Below, in pieces: positions 27,309 through 37,340 of a stretch of 64,000 nucleotides of DNA (position 1 is the first letter of the stretch; the number at the start of each line of letters is the position of its first letter). The stretch is from NCBI RefSeq assembly GCF_903652925.1, contig NZ_CAHLAR010000006.1:124001-188000 (forward strand), read 5' to 3'. Source of the stretch: Achromobacter anxifer (GTDB taxonomy: Bacteria; Pseudomonadota; Gammaproteobacteria; Burkholderiales; Burkholderiaceae_B). The notes under the pieces were generated by a model. The model was not told the origin of the DNA and made no database searches. It worked only from the letters and a program-made list of their open reading frames with translations. Made by a program: the position numbers and the translations under genes.

Positions 27309-27971
27309 ATGTACACCCTGATCATCGGCAACAAGAACTACTCGTCCTGGTCCCTGCGTCCATGGATCGCCTTGCGCGCGGCGGGCATACCCTTCACCGA
27401 ACAGAAGCTCGGCTTCTTCACCGAGGAATTCTCGCGTCGCGTGGGCGCGGTGTCGCCCGCGGGCCTGGTGCCCGTGCTGCTGGACGGCGAATTCGCGATC
27501 TGGGACACGCTGGCGATCTGCGAGTACCTGGCCGAACGCCATCCCGAAGCCCGCCTGTGGCCGCAGGATGTGCGCGCCCGCGCCCGCGCACGCTCGCTCG
27601 CCGCGCAGATGCACAGCGGCTTCGGCGCGATGCGCCAGGCGCTGCCCATGAACGTCGAAGCGCGCCTGCCCGACATCGACGTCCCCGCGGCCGCGCAACA
27701 GGACATCGCGCGCCTGCAAGCCCTCTGGCGCGACACGCGCGCGGAATTCGGCCAGGGCGGACCGTTCCTGTTCGGCCAGTTCTCGATCGCCGACGCCTTC
27801 TTCGCGCCGGTGGTCTCGCGCTTCACCACCTATGGCATCGAAGCCACCGGCCCGGTGCGCGACTACATGGACGCGGTGCTGGCGCTGCCCGCCATGCAGG
27901 AATGGATCCGCGACGCGCTGGCGGAAGCCACCTTCGTGCCCGAGGACGAGCCCTACCGCAAGCACCGCTGA
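27309..27971 (+). CDS. Glutathione S-transferase family protein
   Basis: A 220-residue GST. There is an N-terminal thioredoxin-like domain (1-80) with the GSH-site region NKNYSSWSLRPW, the cis-Pro segment GLVPVLLDGEFAIWDTLAIC and the Ser/Asp pair of the G-site. An all-helical C-terminal domain with FSIADAFFAPVV (N-capping box) follows. It conjugates or reduces substrates with glutathione in the cytosol; substrate unknown. AAAGGA lies upstream of ATG 27309. It starts 48 bp after uvrA and may be read from the same transcript. Confidence 0.9.
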   Translation: MYTLIIGNKNYSSWSLRPWIALRAAGIPFTEQKLGFFTEEFSRRVGAVSPAGLVPVLLDGEFAIWDTLAICEYLAERHPEARLWPQDVRARARARSLAAQMHSGFGAMRQALPMNVEARLPDIDVPAAAQQDIARLQALWRDTRAEFGQGGPFLFGQFSIADAFFAPVVSRFTTYGIEATGPVRDYMDAVLALPAMQEWIRDALAEATFVPEDEPYRKHR

Positions 27972-28004
27972 AGCGCGTGCAGGCGATGCGTTCAATCTGC
28001 GCGT

Positions 28005-28907
28005 TCAATCGCGCAGGCGCTGCGCCACGAAGTCGCGCACCAGCGTCATCGCCGGCGCCTCGGTGCGGCCCGTCAGCGTCACCATCGCGAATAGCGCGTG
28101 GCTGCGCAGCGGCGGGTCGGTAGGCAGTTCCGTGAGCTCGCCCGCGGCGATGCCGACCCGCGCCGCGCCCACGATGCCCAGAAACACCGCATCCGACACT
28201 CGCACCGCTTCCAGCACGCTGCCGATTTCATCGCAGCGCAGACGCATCCAGGTCTGCGGGTCGGCCTCCACGCCGAAATGGTCGACCACGATGCGCACGG
28301 TGTCGGCGGCCAGGAACGTGGATGCCAGGGGATAGGCCGCGACGTCCGCGAAGCGCGCCGGCCGCCCTGTCTGGGCCAGTGGGTGCCCCCGGCGGCAGAT
28401 GAAGCCGGCGCGCATTTCCGATATGGGTTCGATGCGCAGGTCGGCCGCGGGCACGATGCCCCGCGTATCGACCACCAGCGCATCCAGGCGGCGCTGGCGC
28501 AACAACGCCAGGTGCGCCTCGGGCGAGCCGCGCATCACGTCCAGCCGCAATTGCGGATAGTGCTGCGCCACGTGCGCCAGCAGCGGCGTCATGAGCATGA
28601 CGCCCGGCCCCGACCCCAGACCGATGCTGATGCTGCCACGGTCGCCCTGGGTCAGCAGTTCCGCGCTGCGGCGCAACTCGCCCGATTCGAACAGGATGCG
28701 CCGCGCGCGGTTGGCGACGGTCAGGCCCAGCGGCGTCAGTTCGGTGCGCTTGCCCATGCGGTCCAGCAGCCGCGCCCCCAGGTCATCCTCCAGCAAGCGG
28801 ATGCTGCGGCTGAGCGCCGACTGGGTCAGGTGCAGGTGTTCGGCCGCGCGGCTGAAGGATCCTGCCTCGGCCACCGCCAGCAGATGTTCGAGCTGCTTCA
28901 GATTCAT
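28005..28907 (-). CDS. LysR-family transcriptional regulator
   Basis: A 300-residue LysR regulator with an N-terminal winged HTH (1-60; AVAEAGSFSRAAEHLHLTQS, ALSRSIRLLEDDLGARLL) and a periplasmic-binding-like effector domain (about 90-300). It lies divergent to the Bug-type binding protein and the M20 amidohydrolase, with 123 bp between starts. It probably controls that pair in response to a substrate or product. No clear T-N11-A site was assigned. Confidence 0.93.
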   Translation of the reverse strand: MNLKQLEHLLAVAEAGSFSRAAEHLHLTQSALSRSIRLLEDDLGARLLDRMGKRTELTPLGLTVANRARRILFESGELRRSAELLTQGDRGSISIGLGSGPGVMLMTPLLAHVAQHYPQLRLDVMRGSPEAHLALLRQRRLDALVVDTRGIVPAADLRIEPISEMRAGFICRRGHPLAQTGRPARFADVAAYPLASTFLAADTVRIVVDHFGVEADPQTWMRLRCDEIGSVLEAVRVSDAVFLGIVGAARVGIAAGELTELPTDPPLRSHALFAMVTLTGRTEAPAMTLVRDFVAQRLRD

Positions 28908-29030
28908 GCCCGGGTCCCCGTTTAACTATGAGTTTTTTTTCTAGCTTCCAGAATAACAATTCGTTAGACAACTAGCGAGGCCTGTCCCTAGCATGCGGAT
29001 CACGCCTATATCCATTCCAAGGGGAATTTC

Positions 29031-30038
29031 GTGAGCATGCTTTCCAATGGCCTGCGCCTGGCCGGTTGTGCCTTGGCGCTGGGCGCGGCATTGCTGGGTC
29101 AGAGCGCCCGGGCCGCAGACTATCCCGACCGGCCCGTCATGATGATGGTGCCCTACCCCGCCGGCGGCGCGTCCGACTCCATCGCCCGCGTGGTGGCCTC
29201 GCCCGTGTCCAAGCAGCTGGGCCAGCCCGTGCTTGTGGAAAACCTGGGCGGCGTCAGCGGCGCGCTGGGCGCGCAGAAGGTGCTGTCGGCCAAGGCCGAC
29301 GGCTATTACCTGTTCCAGGGCTCGCCCAACGAACTGATTCTTTCGCCCATCGCCAACCCCGCGGTCAAGCTCAAGAGCGAGGATTTCCGCCTGGTGCAGA
29401 TGATAGGTATGGCGCCCCTGGTGATCGTGGCGCGCGCCGACCTGCCCGCCAACAACGCCGACGAACTGGTCGCGCTGGCGCGCTCGCGCTCGGCCACGCA
29501 GCCGCTGACCTTCGGCAGCGTGGGCGTGGGCTCGCTCTACCACGTGCTGGGCGAACATCTGGCGCGCACCATCGGCGCCAACATGATGCACGTGCCGTAC
29601 AAGGGCGGCGCTCCGCTGATGCAGGACATCGGCGGCGGCCAGGTGGACCTGGCCATCCTGCCGCTATCGCAGCAGCAAGTGGCGCTGGCCGAGCAAGGCC
29701 GCATCAAGCTGCTGGCCAACCTGGATCCGCAGCGCAGCCAGCTGCCCTCGCTCAAGGCCGTGCCGTCGGTCAACGAAGGCAAGCTGCTCAAGGGCTTCAA
29801 CTTCACCACCTGGACCGGCTACTTCGTCAAGCGCGACACGCCGCAGGACGTGGTGTCGCGCCTGAACGCCGCGCTCAATGCCTCGATGCAGGATCCCGCG
29901 GTGAAGGACAGCCTGGCCTACCAGAACATCGAGGTCTCCGCCCCCATGAGCGCGGAACAGGCCGACGCCATGTACCGCGCCGAAACCGAGCGTTTCCGCG
30001 AAATTTCCAGCCATGTGAAATTGGCCGGCAACCAGTGA
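29031..30038 (+). CDS. Bug/TctC-type tripartite tricarboxylate transport binding protein
   Basis: A 335-residue periplasmic solute-binding protein of the Bug family, greatly expanded in Bordetella and Achromobacter. The signal peptide runs to about residue 28 (LLGQSARA, then ADYPDRP). The conserved PYPAGGASDSIAR start of the mature domain and PYKGGAPLMQDI are present. Start: GTG 29031 with AGGGG six bases upstream; an ATG two codons later is possible. No TctA/TctB genes are adjacent, which is common for Bug proteins. It lies 23 bp before the amidohydrolase, suggesting that it captures that enzyme's substrate. Confidence 0.93.
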   Translation: MSMLSNGLRLAGCALALGAALLGQSARAADYPDRPVMMMVPYPAGGASDSIARVVASPVSKQLGQPVLVENLGGVSGALGAQKVLSAKADGYYLFQGSPNELILSPIANPAVKLKSEDFRLVQMIGMAPLVIVARADLPANNADELVALARSRSATQPLTFGSVGVGSLYHVLGEHLARTIGANMMHVPYKGGAPLMQDIGGGQVDLAILPLSQQQVALAEQGRIKLLANLDPQRSQLPSLKAVPSVNEGKLLKGFNFTTWTGYFVKRDTPQDVVSRLNAALNASMQDPAVKDSLAYQNIEVSAPMSAEQADAMYRAETERFREISSHVKLAGNQ

Positions 30039-30061
30039 CCCGACTCCAGGACCTACCCGAC

Positions 30062-31255
30062 ATGCATCCCGTTCTGCAGGCCATGACCGCCCAGGCCGAT
30101 GAATTCGTCTCGATTCGCCGCGACATCCACCGCCACCCCGAACTCGGCTTCCAGGAATTCCGCACCAGCGACCTGGTGGCGCAATGCCTGACGCAATGGG
30201 GCTATGAAGTGGAACGCGGACTGGGCGGCACCGGCGTGGTCGGGCAATTGCGCCGCGGCAGCGGCGGCAAGCGCCTGGGCCTGCGCGCCGACATGGACGC
30301 CCTACCCATCCAGGAAGCCACGGGCCTGGATCACGCCAGCTGCAACGAAGGCATCATGCACGCCTGCGGCCACGACGGCCACACCGCCATGCTGCTGGCG
30401 GCCGCGCATCACCTGGCCAGACATGGCGGCTTCGACGGCACGCTCAACCTGATCTTCCAGCCCGCCGAAGAAGGCCTGGGCGGCGCCAAGCGCATGATGG
30501 AGGACGGGCTGTTCAGCAAGTATCCCTGCGACGCCATCTTCGCCATGCACAACATGCCGGGCCATCCGCAAGGCCGCCTGCTGCTGCGCGACGGCGCCGC
30601 CATGGCCTCGTCCGACAACGTCACCATCGTGCTGGAGGGCGTGGGCGGACACGGCGCCATGCCGCATTGCGCCGCCGATCCGGTCGTCGCCGGCGCGGCC
30701 ATCGTGCTGGGCCTGCAAAGCATCGTCGCCCGCAACATCGATCCCCTGCACATGGCGGTGATCACGGTCGGCGCATTCAATGCGGGCCGCGCCAACAACG
30801 TCATCCCCCAGACCGCGACGCTGAAGCTCAGCGTGCGCGCGCTGGACCGCGGCGTGCGCGACACGCTGCAGGCGCGCATCACCGAACTGGTCCACAGCCA
30901 GGCGGCCAGCTACCAGGTGCGCGCGACCATCGACTACGGCCGCGGCTATCCCGTGCTGGTGAACACCAGGGAAGAAACCGATTTCGCGCGCCAGGTGGCG
31001 GTGGAACTGGTGGGCGCCGAGCAGGTGGAACTCCAGACCCGGGCGCTGACCGGCAGCGAGGACTTCGCTTTCATGCTGGAGGAAGTGCCCGGCTCCTACC
31101 TGCTGGTGGGCAATGGCGACGGTTCGGCGGAAGGCTTCAACAGCGGGCATGGCGCCTGCATGGTGCACAACCCGGGCTATGACTTCAACGACCACAGCCT
31201 GCCCGTGGGCTCGGCCTACTGGGTGCTGCTGACGCAGCGTTATCTGGCCGGCTGA
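30062..31255 (+). CDS. M20-family amidohydrolase (hippurate/N-acyl amino acid hydrolase type)
   Basis: A 397-residue metallopeptidase of family M20D. Metal ligands appear in HACGHDGH (about residues 101-108), the Glu-Glu of PAEEGLGG and a C-terminal His (NDHSLPV). RADMDALPI and GGHGAMPH are also typical. Members cleave N-acyl amino acids, hippurate or IAA conjugates. The gene follows the Bug protein by 23 bp and is opposite to the LysR gene. Together they look like a small uptake-and-hydrolysis operon. The exact substrate cannot be read from sequence. Confidence 0.92.
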   Translation: MHPVLQAMTAQADEFVSIRRDIHRHPELGFQEFRTSDLVAQCLTQWGYEVERGLGGTGVVGQLRRGSGGKRLGLRADMDALPIQEATGLDHASCNEGIMHACGHDGHTAMLLAAAHHLARHGGFDGTLNLIFQPAEEGLGGAKRMMEDGLFSKYPCDAIFAMHNMPGHPQGRLLLRDGAAMASSDNVTIVLEGVGGHGAMPHCAADPVVAGAAIVLGLQSIVARNIDPLHMAVITVGAFNAGRANNVIPQTATLKLSVRALDRGVRDTLQARITELVHSQAASYQVRATIDYGRGYPVLVNTREETDFARQVAVELVGAEQVELQTRALTGSEDFAFMLEEVPGSYLLVGNGDGSAEGFNSGHGACMVHNPGYDFNDHSLPVGSAYWVLLTQRYLAG

Positions 31256-31272
31256 GACTGAGCGGTGGTTAC

Positions 31273-31294
31273 GCGCCCGCGCTGTCGCGGGCGC
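31273..31294. terminator. Hairpin between convergent amidohydrolase and dgt
   Basis: GCGCCCGCG, CTGT, CGCGGGCGC: nine perfect pairs with a four-base loop, midway between the two stop codons. It probably stops transcription from both sides, although T-runs are short. Confidence 0.5.
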
Positions 31295-31300
31295 AGCGCC

Positions 31301-32428
31301 TCAAGCCATCTCGAACAGGCGCTTGTGCTCGCGGATGGCGTAGCGGTCGGTCATGCCCGCGATGTAGTCGGCGATGGCGCGGGCCTGCTCGTTGAAGGCC
31401 GGCCGGCGGTAATCAGGCGGCAGCAGGCGCGGATCGTCCAGGAAGGCGGCGAACAGCTCGCGCACGATGCGTCGCGCCTTGGTGGTCATGCGCAGCACGC
31501 GGTAGTGGCGGTACAGGTTGTCGAACAGGAATTTCTTCAGTTCGTCGGCCTCGCGCCGGATGTCGGGCGAAAACGTCGCCAGCGGCGGCGCGCGCCGCAC
31601 GTCGTCGGCGGTGGCGGGCGCGAACTCGCGGATGCGCGCCAGCGAAGTCGTCGTCAAGTCGACGATCAGCGTGTTGATCATGCGGCGTATGGTCTCGGCC
31701 ACGGCGCGGCGCGGAGCCAGCCCGGGATATTTTTCCAGCACGTAGGCGTGGTGCCGCTCGAAGATCGAGACTTCCTTCAGCTGTTCCAGCGTGATCAGGC
31801 CCGAGCGCAGTCCGTCGTCGATGTCGTGGTTGTTGTAGGCGACTTCGTCCGCCAGGTTGGCCAGCTGCGCTTCCAATGAAGGCTGGGTGCGGTCCAGGAA
31901 ACGCTGGCCGACGTCGCCCAGCTGGCGCGCATGCGCGGCCGAGCAATGCTTGAGGATGCCCTCGCGCGTTTCGAAGCACAGGTTCAGGCCGTTGAAGTCC
32001 GCGTAGCGTTCTTCCAGTTCGTCCACCACCCGCAGGCTCTGCAGATTGTGCTCGAAGCCGCCGGCCTCGGGCGCCAGTTCCCGCATGCAGGCGTTGAGCT
32101 CGTCCTGGCCGGCATGGCCGAAGGGCGTGTGGCCCAGGTCATGCGCCAGCGAAATGGCTTCGGTCAGGTCCTCGGACAGGCCCAGGCTGCGCGCCAGCGT
32201 GCGCGCGATCTGGGCCACTTCCAGGCTGTGGGTCAGGCGGGTGCGGAACAGGTCGCCTTCGTGGTTCACGAAGACCTGGGTCTTGTATTCCAGGCGCCGG
32301 AACGCGCCGGAATGGACGATGCGATCCCGGTCGCGTTGGAACTCCGTCCGATTCTCCGGCGGCGGCTCGGCGTAGGCCCGCCCGCGCGATTGAGACGGGT
32401 GGGATGCATAGGAAGCCAGTTCTTTCAT
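31301..32428 (-). CDS. dgt: Deoxyguanosinetriphosphate triphosphohydrolase-like protein
   Basis: A 375-residue HD-domain protein that hydrolyses dNTPs to nucleoside and triphosphate. The HD motif is in [13 protein letters not shown] followed by [16 protein letters not shown]. The basic segment RRIMNTLIVDL near the C-terminus is also typical. This is the shorter bacterial dGTPase-like branch, not E. coli Dgt. Start set at ATG 32428 ([11 protein letters not shown]); in-frame GTG/TTG codons three and two codons earlier cannot be excluded because GGAG sits just before them. It follows aroB closely on the same strand (about 23 bp), so aroK-aroB-dgt form an operon. Confidence 0.92.
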   Translation of the reverse strand: MKELASYASHPSQSRGRAYAEPPPENRTEFQRDRDRIVHSGAFRRLEYKTQVFVNHEGDLFRTRLTHSLEVAQIARTLARSLGLSEDLTEAISLAHDLGHTPFGHAGQDELNACMRELAPEAGGFEHNLQSLRVVDELEERYADFNGLNLCFETREGILKHCSAAHARQLGDVGQRFLDRTQPSLEAQLANLADEVAYNNHDIDDGLRSGLITLEQLKEVSIFERHHAYVLEKYPGLAPRRAVAETIRRMINTLIVDLTTTSLARIREFAPATADDVRRAPPLATFSPDIRREADELKKFLFDNLYRHYRVLRMTTKARRIVRELFAAFLDDPRLLPPDYRRPAFNEQARAIADYIAGMTDRYAIREHKRLFEMA

Positions 32429-32451
32429 CTGCAACACCGTCTCCAGCGGGT

Positions 32452-33528
32452 CTATTGGGTGGTGCGGGCCAGGACGGCGCGCACGGCGTCGTCGGGGGCT
32501 GCCCGGGTCATGGCCTCGCCGATGCGGGGCATGAGCACGTAGCGGATCGAGCCGCCTTCCGTCTTCTTGTCCACCTGCATCAGGTCCAGCCAGCGGTCGG
32601 CGCCGAGGTCGGGGGCCACCACGGGGCAGCCGATGGCGGCCACCAGGGCGCGCACGCGCGCCACGTCGGCGCGGTCGAAGCCGGCGACGTCGGCGGATAG
32701 TTCTGCGGCCTGCACCATGCCGCAGCCCACGGCTTCGCCGTGCAGCCAGGCGCCATAGCCCAGGCCGGACTCGATGGCGTGGCCGAAGGTGTGGCCCAGG
32801 TTGAGAATGGCGCGCAGGCCGGACTCGCGTTCGTCCTTGCCCACCACCTGCGCCTTCAGCTCGCAGGAGCGGCGGATGGCGTAGGCGACCGCGGCGGGCT
32901 CCAGTTCACGCAGCTTCTGCGCGTTTTCCTCGCACCAGGACCAGAAGGCCGGGTCCAGGATCAGGCCGTACTTGATCACTTCCGCCAGGCCCGCGGACAC
33001 TTCGCGCGCCGGCAACGTATTCAGCACGTCGGTATCGATCTCGACGGCGACCGGCTGGTAGAACGCGCCGATCATGTTCTTGCCCAGCGGGTGGTTGACG
33101 GCGGTCTTGCCGCCCACCGACGAATCGACCTGCGACAGCAGGGTGGTGGGCACCTGCAGGAAGCGCACGCCGCGCATGTAGACCGCGGCCGCGAAGCCGG
33201 TCATGTCGCCGATGACGCCGCCGCCCAGCGCCACCAGCACGCAGCGGCGGTCCAGCCGGTTGCCCAGCAGCGCGTCGAAGATCAGGTTCAGCGACTGCCA
33301 GTCCTTGTAGGCCTCGCCATCGGGCAGTTCGATCCGCAGCACGCGCTTGCCGGTCCGGGCCAGCGCGGCTTCGGCGCGTTCGCCGTACAGGGCGGCGACG
33401 GTCGGGTTGGTGACCACGGCGATCGCGGTGGCGTCGGCCGGAATGCTCTGGTCCAGGACGTCCAGGCGGCCGGGGCCGATATGGATCGGGTAGCTTCCGC
33501 CCGGGGTGTCCACGTGTACTACGTTCAT
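32452..33528 (-). CDS. aroB: 3-dehydroquinate synthase
   Basis: A 358-residue enzyme of the shikimate pathway that converts DAHP to 3-dehydroquinate using NAD and a divalent metal. Visible motifs: the nucleotide loop [33 protein letters not shown] with active-site Lys/Asn, and metal ligands including [12 protein letters not shown]. The ATG overlaps the aroK stop (ATGA). Length and start are standard. Confidence 0.98.
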   Translation of the reverse strand: MNVVHVDTPGGSYPIHIGPGRLDVLDQSIPADATAIAVVTNPTVAALYGERAEAALARTGKRVLRIELPDGEAYKDWQSLNLIFDALLGNRLDRRCVLVALGGGVIGDMTGFAAAVYMRGVRFLQVPTTLLSQVDSSVGGKTAVNHPLGKNMIGAFYQPVAVEIDTDVLNTLPAREVSAGLAEVIKYGLILDPAFWSWCEENAQKLRELEPAAVAYAIRRSCELKAQVVGKDERESGLRAILNLGHTFGHAIESGLGYGAWLHGEAVGCGMVQAAELSADVAGFDRADVARVRALVAAIGCPVVAPDLGADRWLDLMQVDKKTEGGSIRYVLMPRIGEAMTRAAPDDAVRAVLARTTQ

Positions 33529-34166
33529 ATGCGCTTCTCGAAGGCTTGCAGTTGCGGCAGCAGCGCCTTGACCAGGGTGTGGATGGGCATGGCGCCCGTT
33601 TCCACCACCAGGTCGGCCACTTCCTTATAGAGGGGTTCCCGCAGGGTCATGAGGTCGCGCAGCGTGCCGCGCGGATCGGCGGTGGCCAGCAGGGGACGGT
33701 TGCGGTCCCGGCAAGTGCGGCGGAACAATTCGTCCACGCTGGCCCGCAGGTAGACCACGATGCCGCGTTCGCGCAGGCGCTGGCGGTTTTCCGGGGCCAG
33801 GATGGCGCCGCCCCCGGTGGCAAGAATTATGTTGCGCCGTTGGGTACACTCTTCCAAGGCGGCAGATTCCCGGCGACGAAAACCGGCTTCGCCCTCGATT
33901 TCGAAGATTACCGGCACCCGCACGCCGCAACGCGCCTCGAGCTCATGATCCAAGTCCATAAACTCGCGCCCCAGCGCACGCGCCAGGCCACGCCCTATGG
34001 TCGTCTTGCCCGCGCCCATCATCCCGACCAGGAAGACAGGCAGGTCATGCGGCAGGGTCACGGTCTTGCCTGTGCACTCGATCGCGCAAGGCAGGTTTTC
34101 GGGCGTCTCGCCGGAGGACGCCGGGTCCGGGTCAGCCTCCGGACATGAGATAGCGGAAAAGTTCAT
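33525..34166 (-). CDS. aroK: Shikimate kinase
   Basis: A 213-residue kinase that phosphorylates shikimate with ATP. The P-loop is GMMGAGKTT (48-56), with a [11 protein letters not shown] shikimate-binding segment, FRRRES and GGGAIL after it. The protein has about 40 residues before the P-loop domain, longer than the usual 170-180 residues. No better in-frame ATG lies between, so the extension is probably real but unexplained. It overlaps aroB by ATGA and diverges from mrcA across 114 bp. Confidence 0.96.
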   Translation of the reverse strand: MNFSAISCPEADPDPASSGETPENLPCAIECTGKTVTLPHDLPVFLVGMMGAGKTTIGRGLARALGREFMDLDHELEARCGVRVPVIFEIEGEAGFRRRESAALEECTQRRNIILATGGGAILAPENRQRLRERGIVVYLRASVDELFRRTCRDRNRPLLATADPRGTLRDLMTLREPLYKEVADLVVETGAMPIHTLVKALLPQLQAFEKRI

Positions 34167-34280
34167 GACGGCATTATCACATCAGCCGCCAGTTGCCCGC
34201 CTACCACACTGAACGATTTTGTTACAGAAACCGGTACCCCGTGCTGAGACGGGACCGGAGATACCCGTAAAATCGCCGCG

Positions 34281-36728
34281 ATGAGCAAGCCCCAGAATTC
34301 CTCCAAGAAAGACAAGCCCGCCAAGAGCGGATCCCCGATACTGCGATTCTTCGTCAAGGCCGGCATTTTCTGCTTCGGCCTGTTCCTGTGCGGCGTGCTG
34401 CTGGCTGGAATGGCGCTGGCGCTGGCCTGGCCCAACCTGCCGGACCTGAACGCCATGACGGACTACCGCCCGCGGGTGCCGCTGCGCGTCTACACGGCGG
34501 ACCGCGTCCTGATCGGCGAGTTCGGCGAGGAACGCCGCAACGTGCTGCGCTTCAACGAAATCCCGGACGTCATGAAGTCCGCGGTGCTGGCGGCCGAGGA
34601 CGACCGCTTCTACCAGCACGGCGGGATCGACTGGATGGGCGTGGCGCGCGCGGGCCTGACCAACCTGATCAGCATGTCGAAGTCGCAGGGCGCCAGCACG
34701 ATCACCATGCAGGTGGCGCGCAACTTCTACCTGTCGTCGGAAAAGACCTATTCGCGCAAGTTCTACGAACTGCTGCTGACCTTCAAGATCGAATCCGAGC
34801 TCACCAAGGACCAGATCCTGGAGCTCTACATGAACCAGATCTACCTGGGTCATCGCGCCTATGGCTTTGCCGCCGCTTCGCGCACCTATTTCGGCAAGCC
34901 CCTGTCCGAGGTCACGCCCGCCGAAGCCGCCATGCTGGCCGGCATCCCCAAGGCCCCCTCGCGCTTCAACCCGATCGCCAACCGCCCCCGCGCCGAACTG
35001 CGCCAGCGCTACGTGCTGGGCCGCATGCACTCGCTGGGCTACCTGACCGAACCTGAATACCAGCAGGCGCTGGCCCAGCCCATCGTCATGAAGTCGGCGG
35101 AAGGCACGCCGGCCGGCGGCTATTCCATCCATGGCGAATACGTGGCGGAACTGGCGCGCCAGCTGCTGTTCAACGTGTACCAGGACAACGTCTACTCGCG
35201 CGGCATCAATATCTACACCACCGTGCAGTCCAAGGACCAGGAAGCGGCCTACCGCGCCGTGCGCGAAGGCGTGCTGGAATACACGCGCCGCGCTCCCTAC
35301 CCCGGCCCCGAGGAACAGCTCGACCTGCCGCCGGGCACCGAAAACAACCCGCAGGCGCTCGACGAATTCCTGGACGGCGTGTTCGACAAGTTCAGCGACA
35401 GCGGCGACCTGCTCACCGCGCTGGTGCTGTCGGCCAGCCCCACCGAAGTGAAGCTGGCGCGCAGCTCGCGCGAAATCATCACCGTCACCGACAAGAAGGT
35501 GCTGGGCGTCGTGGCGCGCGCGCTCAACGACAAGGCCAAGCCCGAGCAGCGCATCAAGCGCGGCTCGGTGGTCTACATCCGCAAGTTCGGCGACAACTGG
35601 GAAATCATCAACCTGCCTTCGGTGCAGGCGGCGTTCGTGGCGCTGTCGCCGCAGGACGGCGCCATCCGCGCCATGGTCGGCGGCTTCGATTTCTACCGCG
35701 GCAACTTCAACCGCGTGACCCAGGCCTGGCGCCAGCCGGGCTCGAACATCAAGCCCTTCATCTACGCCGCCTCGCTGGAACGCGGCCTGACGCCGGCCAC
35801 GCAGATCTCGGACCTGCCGTTTGAACTGACGGCCGCGCAGACCGGTTCGAAGGCCTGGAACCCGAAGAACTACGGCAACCAGTACGAACCGATGCTGACC
35901 CTGCGCCAGGGCCTGTACAAGTCCAAGAACATGGTGTCGATCCGTATCCTGCAGGCCATCGGCCCGCAGTACGCGCAGGACTACCTGACCCGCTTCGGCT
36001 TCGACAAGGCCCGCCAGCCGGCCGTGCTGCCGCTGGCCCTGGGCGCGGGTTCTGTCACGCCGCTGCAGCTGGCAGGCGCCTTCTCGGTGTTCGCCAACGG
36101 CGGCTACCGCGTCACGCCCTACCTGATCGACCGCGTCACCGACAGCAACGGCAAGGTCATCATGCAGTCCAAGCCGGTCGTGGCGGGCGACGCCGCGGCC
36201 CGCGCCATCGATCCGCGCACCGCCTGGGTCATGGACGACATCCTGCGCGGCGTGGCCACCTACGGCACCGCGGCGCGCGCCCGCGTCCTGCTCAAGCGCA
36301 ATGACATCGCCGGCAAGACGGGTACCACCAACGAATCCGTGGACGCCTGGTTCTCCGGCTACACCCCCTCGCTGGTCGCCACCGCGTGGCTGGGCTTCGA
36401 CCAGCCCAAATCGCTGGGCTCGCGCGAAACCGGCGGCGGCGTGGCCATGCCGATCTGGGTCGATTACATGCAATCGGTGCTCAAGGGCGTGCCCGAAGAG
36501 AAGCCGCGCCCCCGTCCCGACGGCCTGATCGTGGAGAACGGCGAGTTCTACTTCTCGGAATTCCCGCCGGGTCAGGCGGTCGCCCGCCTGGGCCTGCCCG
36601 AAGCCGACACGCTGGGTGAATTCCTCAACGGTCTGAACGGCAGCACCAGCGAGGAAACCCGGATCAAGGTGGCGCCGGGCGTCGGCACGCAGAGCAACGC
36701 GCCCTGGTCGCAGAAGATCCCGTTCTAA
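34281..36728 (+). CDS. mrcA: Penicillin-binding protein 1a
   Basis: An 815-residue class A bifunctional PBP that polymerises glycan strands and cross-links peptides. A cytoplasmic tail and one membrane segment (about 21-48) are followed by a GT51 domain with catalytic Glu106 (AAEDDRF) and the STITMQVARN block. An OB-like insert and a transpeptidase domain follow, with SxxK at Ser488-Lys491 (GSNIK) and the KTGT box at 679-682. In most proteobacteria mrcA precedes the pilM-Q genes; here it stands divergent to aroK-aroB, the usual Bordetella/Achromobacter arrangement as I recall it. A strong terminator follows. Confidence 0.97.
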   Translation: MSKPQNSSKKDKPAKSGSPILRFFVKAGIFCFGLFLCGVLLAGMALALAWPNLPDLNAMTDYRPRVPLRVYTADRVLIGEFGEERRNVLRFNEIPDVMKSAVLAAEDDRFYQHGGIDWMGVARAGLTNLISMSKSQGASTITMQVARNFYLSSEKTYSRKFYELLLTFKIESELTKDQILELYMNQIYLGHRAYGFAAASRTYFGKPLSEVTPAEAAMLAGIPKAPSRFNPIANRPRAELRQRYVLGRMHSLGYLTEPEYQQALAQPIVMKSAEGTPAGGYSIHGEYVAELARQLLFNVYQDNVYSRGINIYTTVQSKDQEAAYRAVREGVLEYTRRAPYPGPEEQLDLPPGTENNPQALDEFLDGVFDKFSDSGDLLTALVLSASPTEVKLARSSREIITVTDKKVLGVVARALNDKAKPEQRIKRGSVVYIRKFGDNWEIINLPSVQAAFVALSPQDGAIRAMVGGFDFYRGNFNRVTQAWRQPGSNIKPFIYAASLERGLTPATQISDLPFELTAAQTGSKAWNPKNYGNQYEPMLTLRQGLYKSKNMVSIRILQAIGPQYAQDYLTRFGFDKARQPAVLPLALGAGSVTPLQLAGAFSVFANGGYRVTPYLIDRVTDSNGKVIMQSKPVVAGDAAARAIDPRTAWVMDDILRGVATYGTAARARVLLKRNDIAGKTGTTNESVDAWFSGYTPSLVATAWLGFDQPKSLGSRETGGGVAMPIWVDYMQSVLKGVPEEKPRPRPDGLIVENGEFYFSEFPPGQAVARLGLPEADTLGEFLNGLNGSTSEETRIKVAPGVGTQSNAPWSQKIPF

Positions 36729-36740
36729 GGCACAAATGAC

Positions 36741-36770
36741 AAGGCCGGCCCAATGGGCCGGCCTTTTTTT
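36741..36770 (+). terminator. Rho-independent terminator of mrcA
   Basis: AAGGCCGGCCC, AAT, GGGCCGGCCTT followed by a T-run: an 11-bp perfect stem 13 bp after the stop. Being symmetrical, it may also serve cyaY on the other strand. Confidence 0.95.
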
Positions 36771-36788
36771 GCCGCGGCCTTGCCGCGG

Positions 36789-37118
36789 TTACAGGCGTAT
36801 CGTGACAGGAACGCCGGCAGCCGCCGAACAGATCTGGGACAAGGCGTCCGGCAATTGCGGGCCGCCTCGGGTATCGTTCCAATGCTGGCCGTCGTAGCGG
36901 TAGTGGAAACCGCCGCTGCGCGCCGCGACCCACAGCTCCTGCATGGCGGCCTGGCTGTTCACCACCACGTGGGTATTGTCTTCGAAGACCATCGTCAGCA
37001 CGTTGCCGCTGCGGCTGGTTTCGACGTCGACGTCGAGCGAAGCCGCCCAGTCATCGGCCTGGCTTTCGATGCTGTTCAGCACCTGGTCGATCAACGCAAG
37101 AAATTCGGATTCGGTCAT
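36789..37118 (-). CDS. cyaY: Iron-sulfur cluster assembly protein CyaY (bacterial frataxin)
   Basis: A 109-residue frataxin homologue that modulates the cysteine desulfurase complex and binds iron. The acidic first helix MTESEFLALIDQVLNSIES and the beta-sheet core with GNVLTMVFEDNTHVVVNSQ and the aromatic GGFHYRYDGQHWND are diagnostic. Start ATG 37118. It is convergent with mrcA and divergent from the LptM-like gene across 30 bp. Confidence 0.95.
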   Translation of the reverse strand: MTESEFLALIDQVLNSIESQADDWAASLDVDVETSRSGNVLTMVFEDNTHVVVNSQAAMQELWVAARSGGFHYRYDGQHWNDTRGGPQLPDALSQICSAAAGVPVTIRL

Positions 37119-37148
37119 AATCGAGCCTGCAAGAATTAGGAGTTCCCA

Positions 37149-37340
37149 GTGTTCCACTTGGCATTCAGCCGCATGGTCCTTCGCATTGTAGCCACGCTGG
37201 CGGCGACCGGCATGGTTGCGGCGTGCGGGTACAAAGGCCCCCTGTACATGCCCACGCCCGACGGCAAGCCGCCGTCGCCCGCGCAGCAACAGCAACAACA
37301 GCAACGGATGCCGATACCGCCGGCGCCCACGCTTCCATGA
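37149..37340 (+). CDS. lptM: LptM-like (YifL) small lipoprotein
   Basis: A 63-residue lipoprotein. The N-terminal hydrophobic segment ends in the lipobox VAACGYKGPLYMP; the Cys-Gly-Tyr-Lys-Gly-Pro-Leu run is the signature of LptM, which helps LptDE assembly in the outer membrane. After it comes a Pro/Gln-rich tail. Start: GTG 37149 with AGGAG six bases upstream. Its stop overlaps the lysA ATG, and this lptM-lysA linkage is widely conserved. Confidence 0.9.
   Translation: MFHLAFSRMVLRIVATLAATGMVAACGYKGPLYMPTPDGKPPSPAQQQQQQQRMPIPPAPTLP

Noticed and set aside
29066-31255. A single 729-codon frame spanning the Bug protein and the amidohydrolase, as if a fusion
   Set aside because: Its first third is out of frame with the Bug protein and has no domain; the real amidohydrolase starts at ATG 30062.
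33525-34166. aroK N-terminal extension as a separate domain or fusion
   Set aside because: The extra 40 residues show no motif and there is no alternative start before the P-loop; probably a variable extension.
34182-36473. Long antisense frame opposite mrcA (763 codons)
   Set aside because: Shadow of the PBP1a gene; low-complexity His/Arg/Gly-rich product without a domain.
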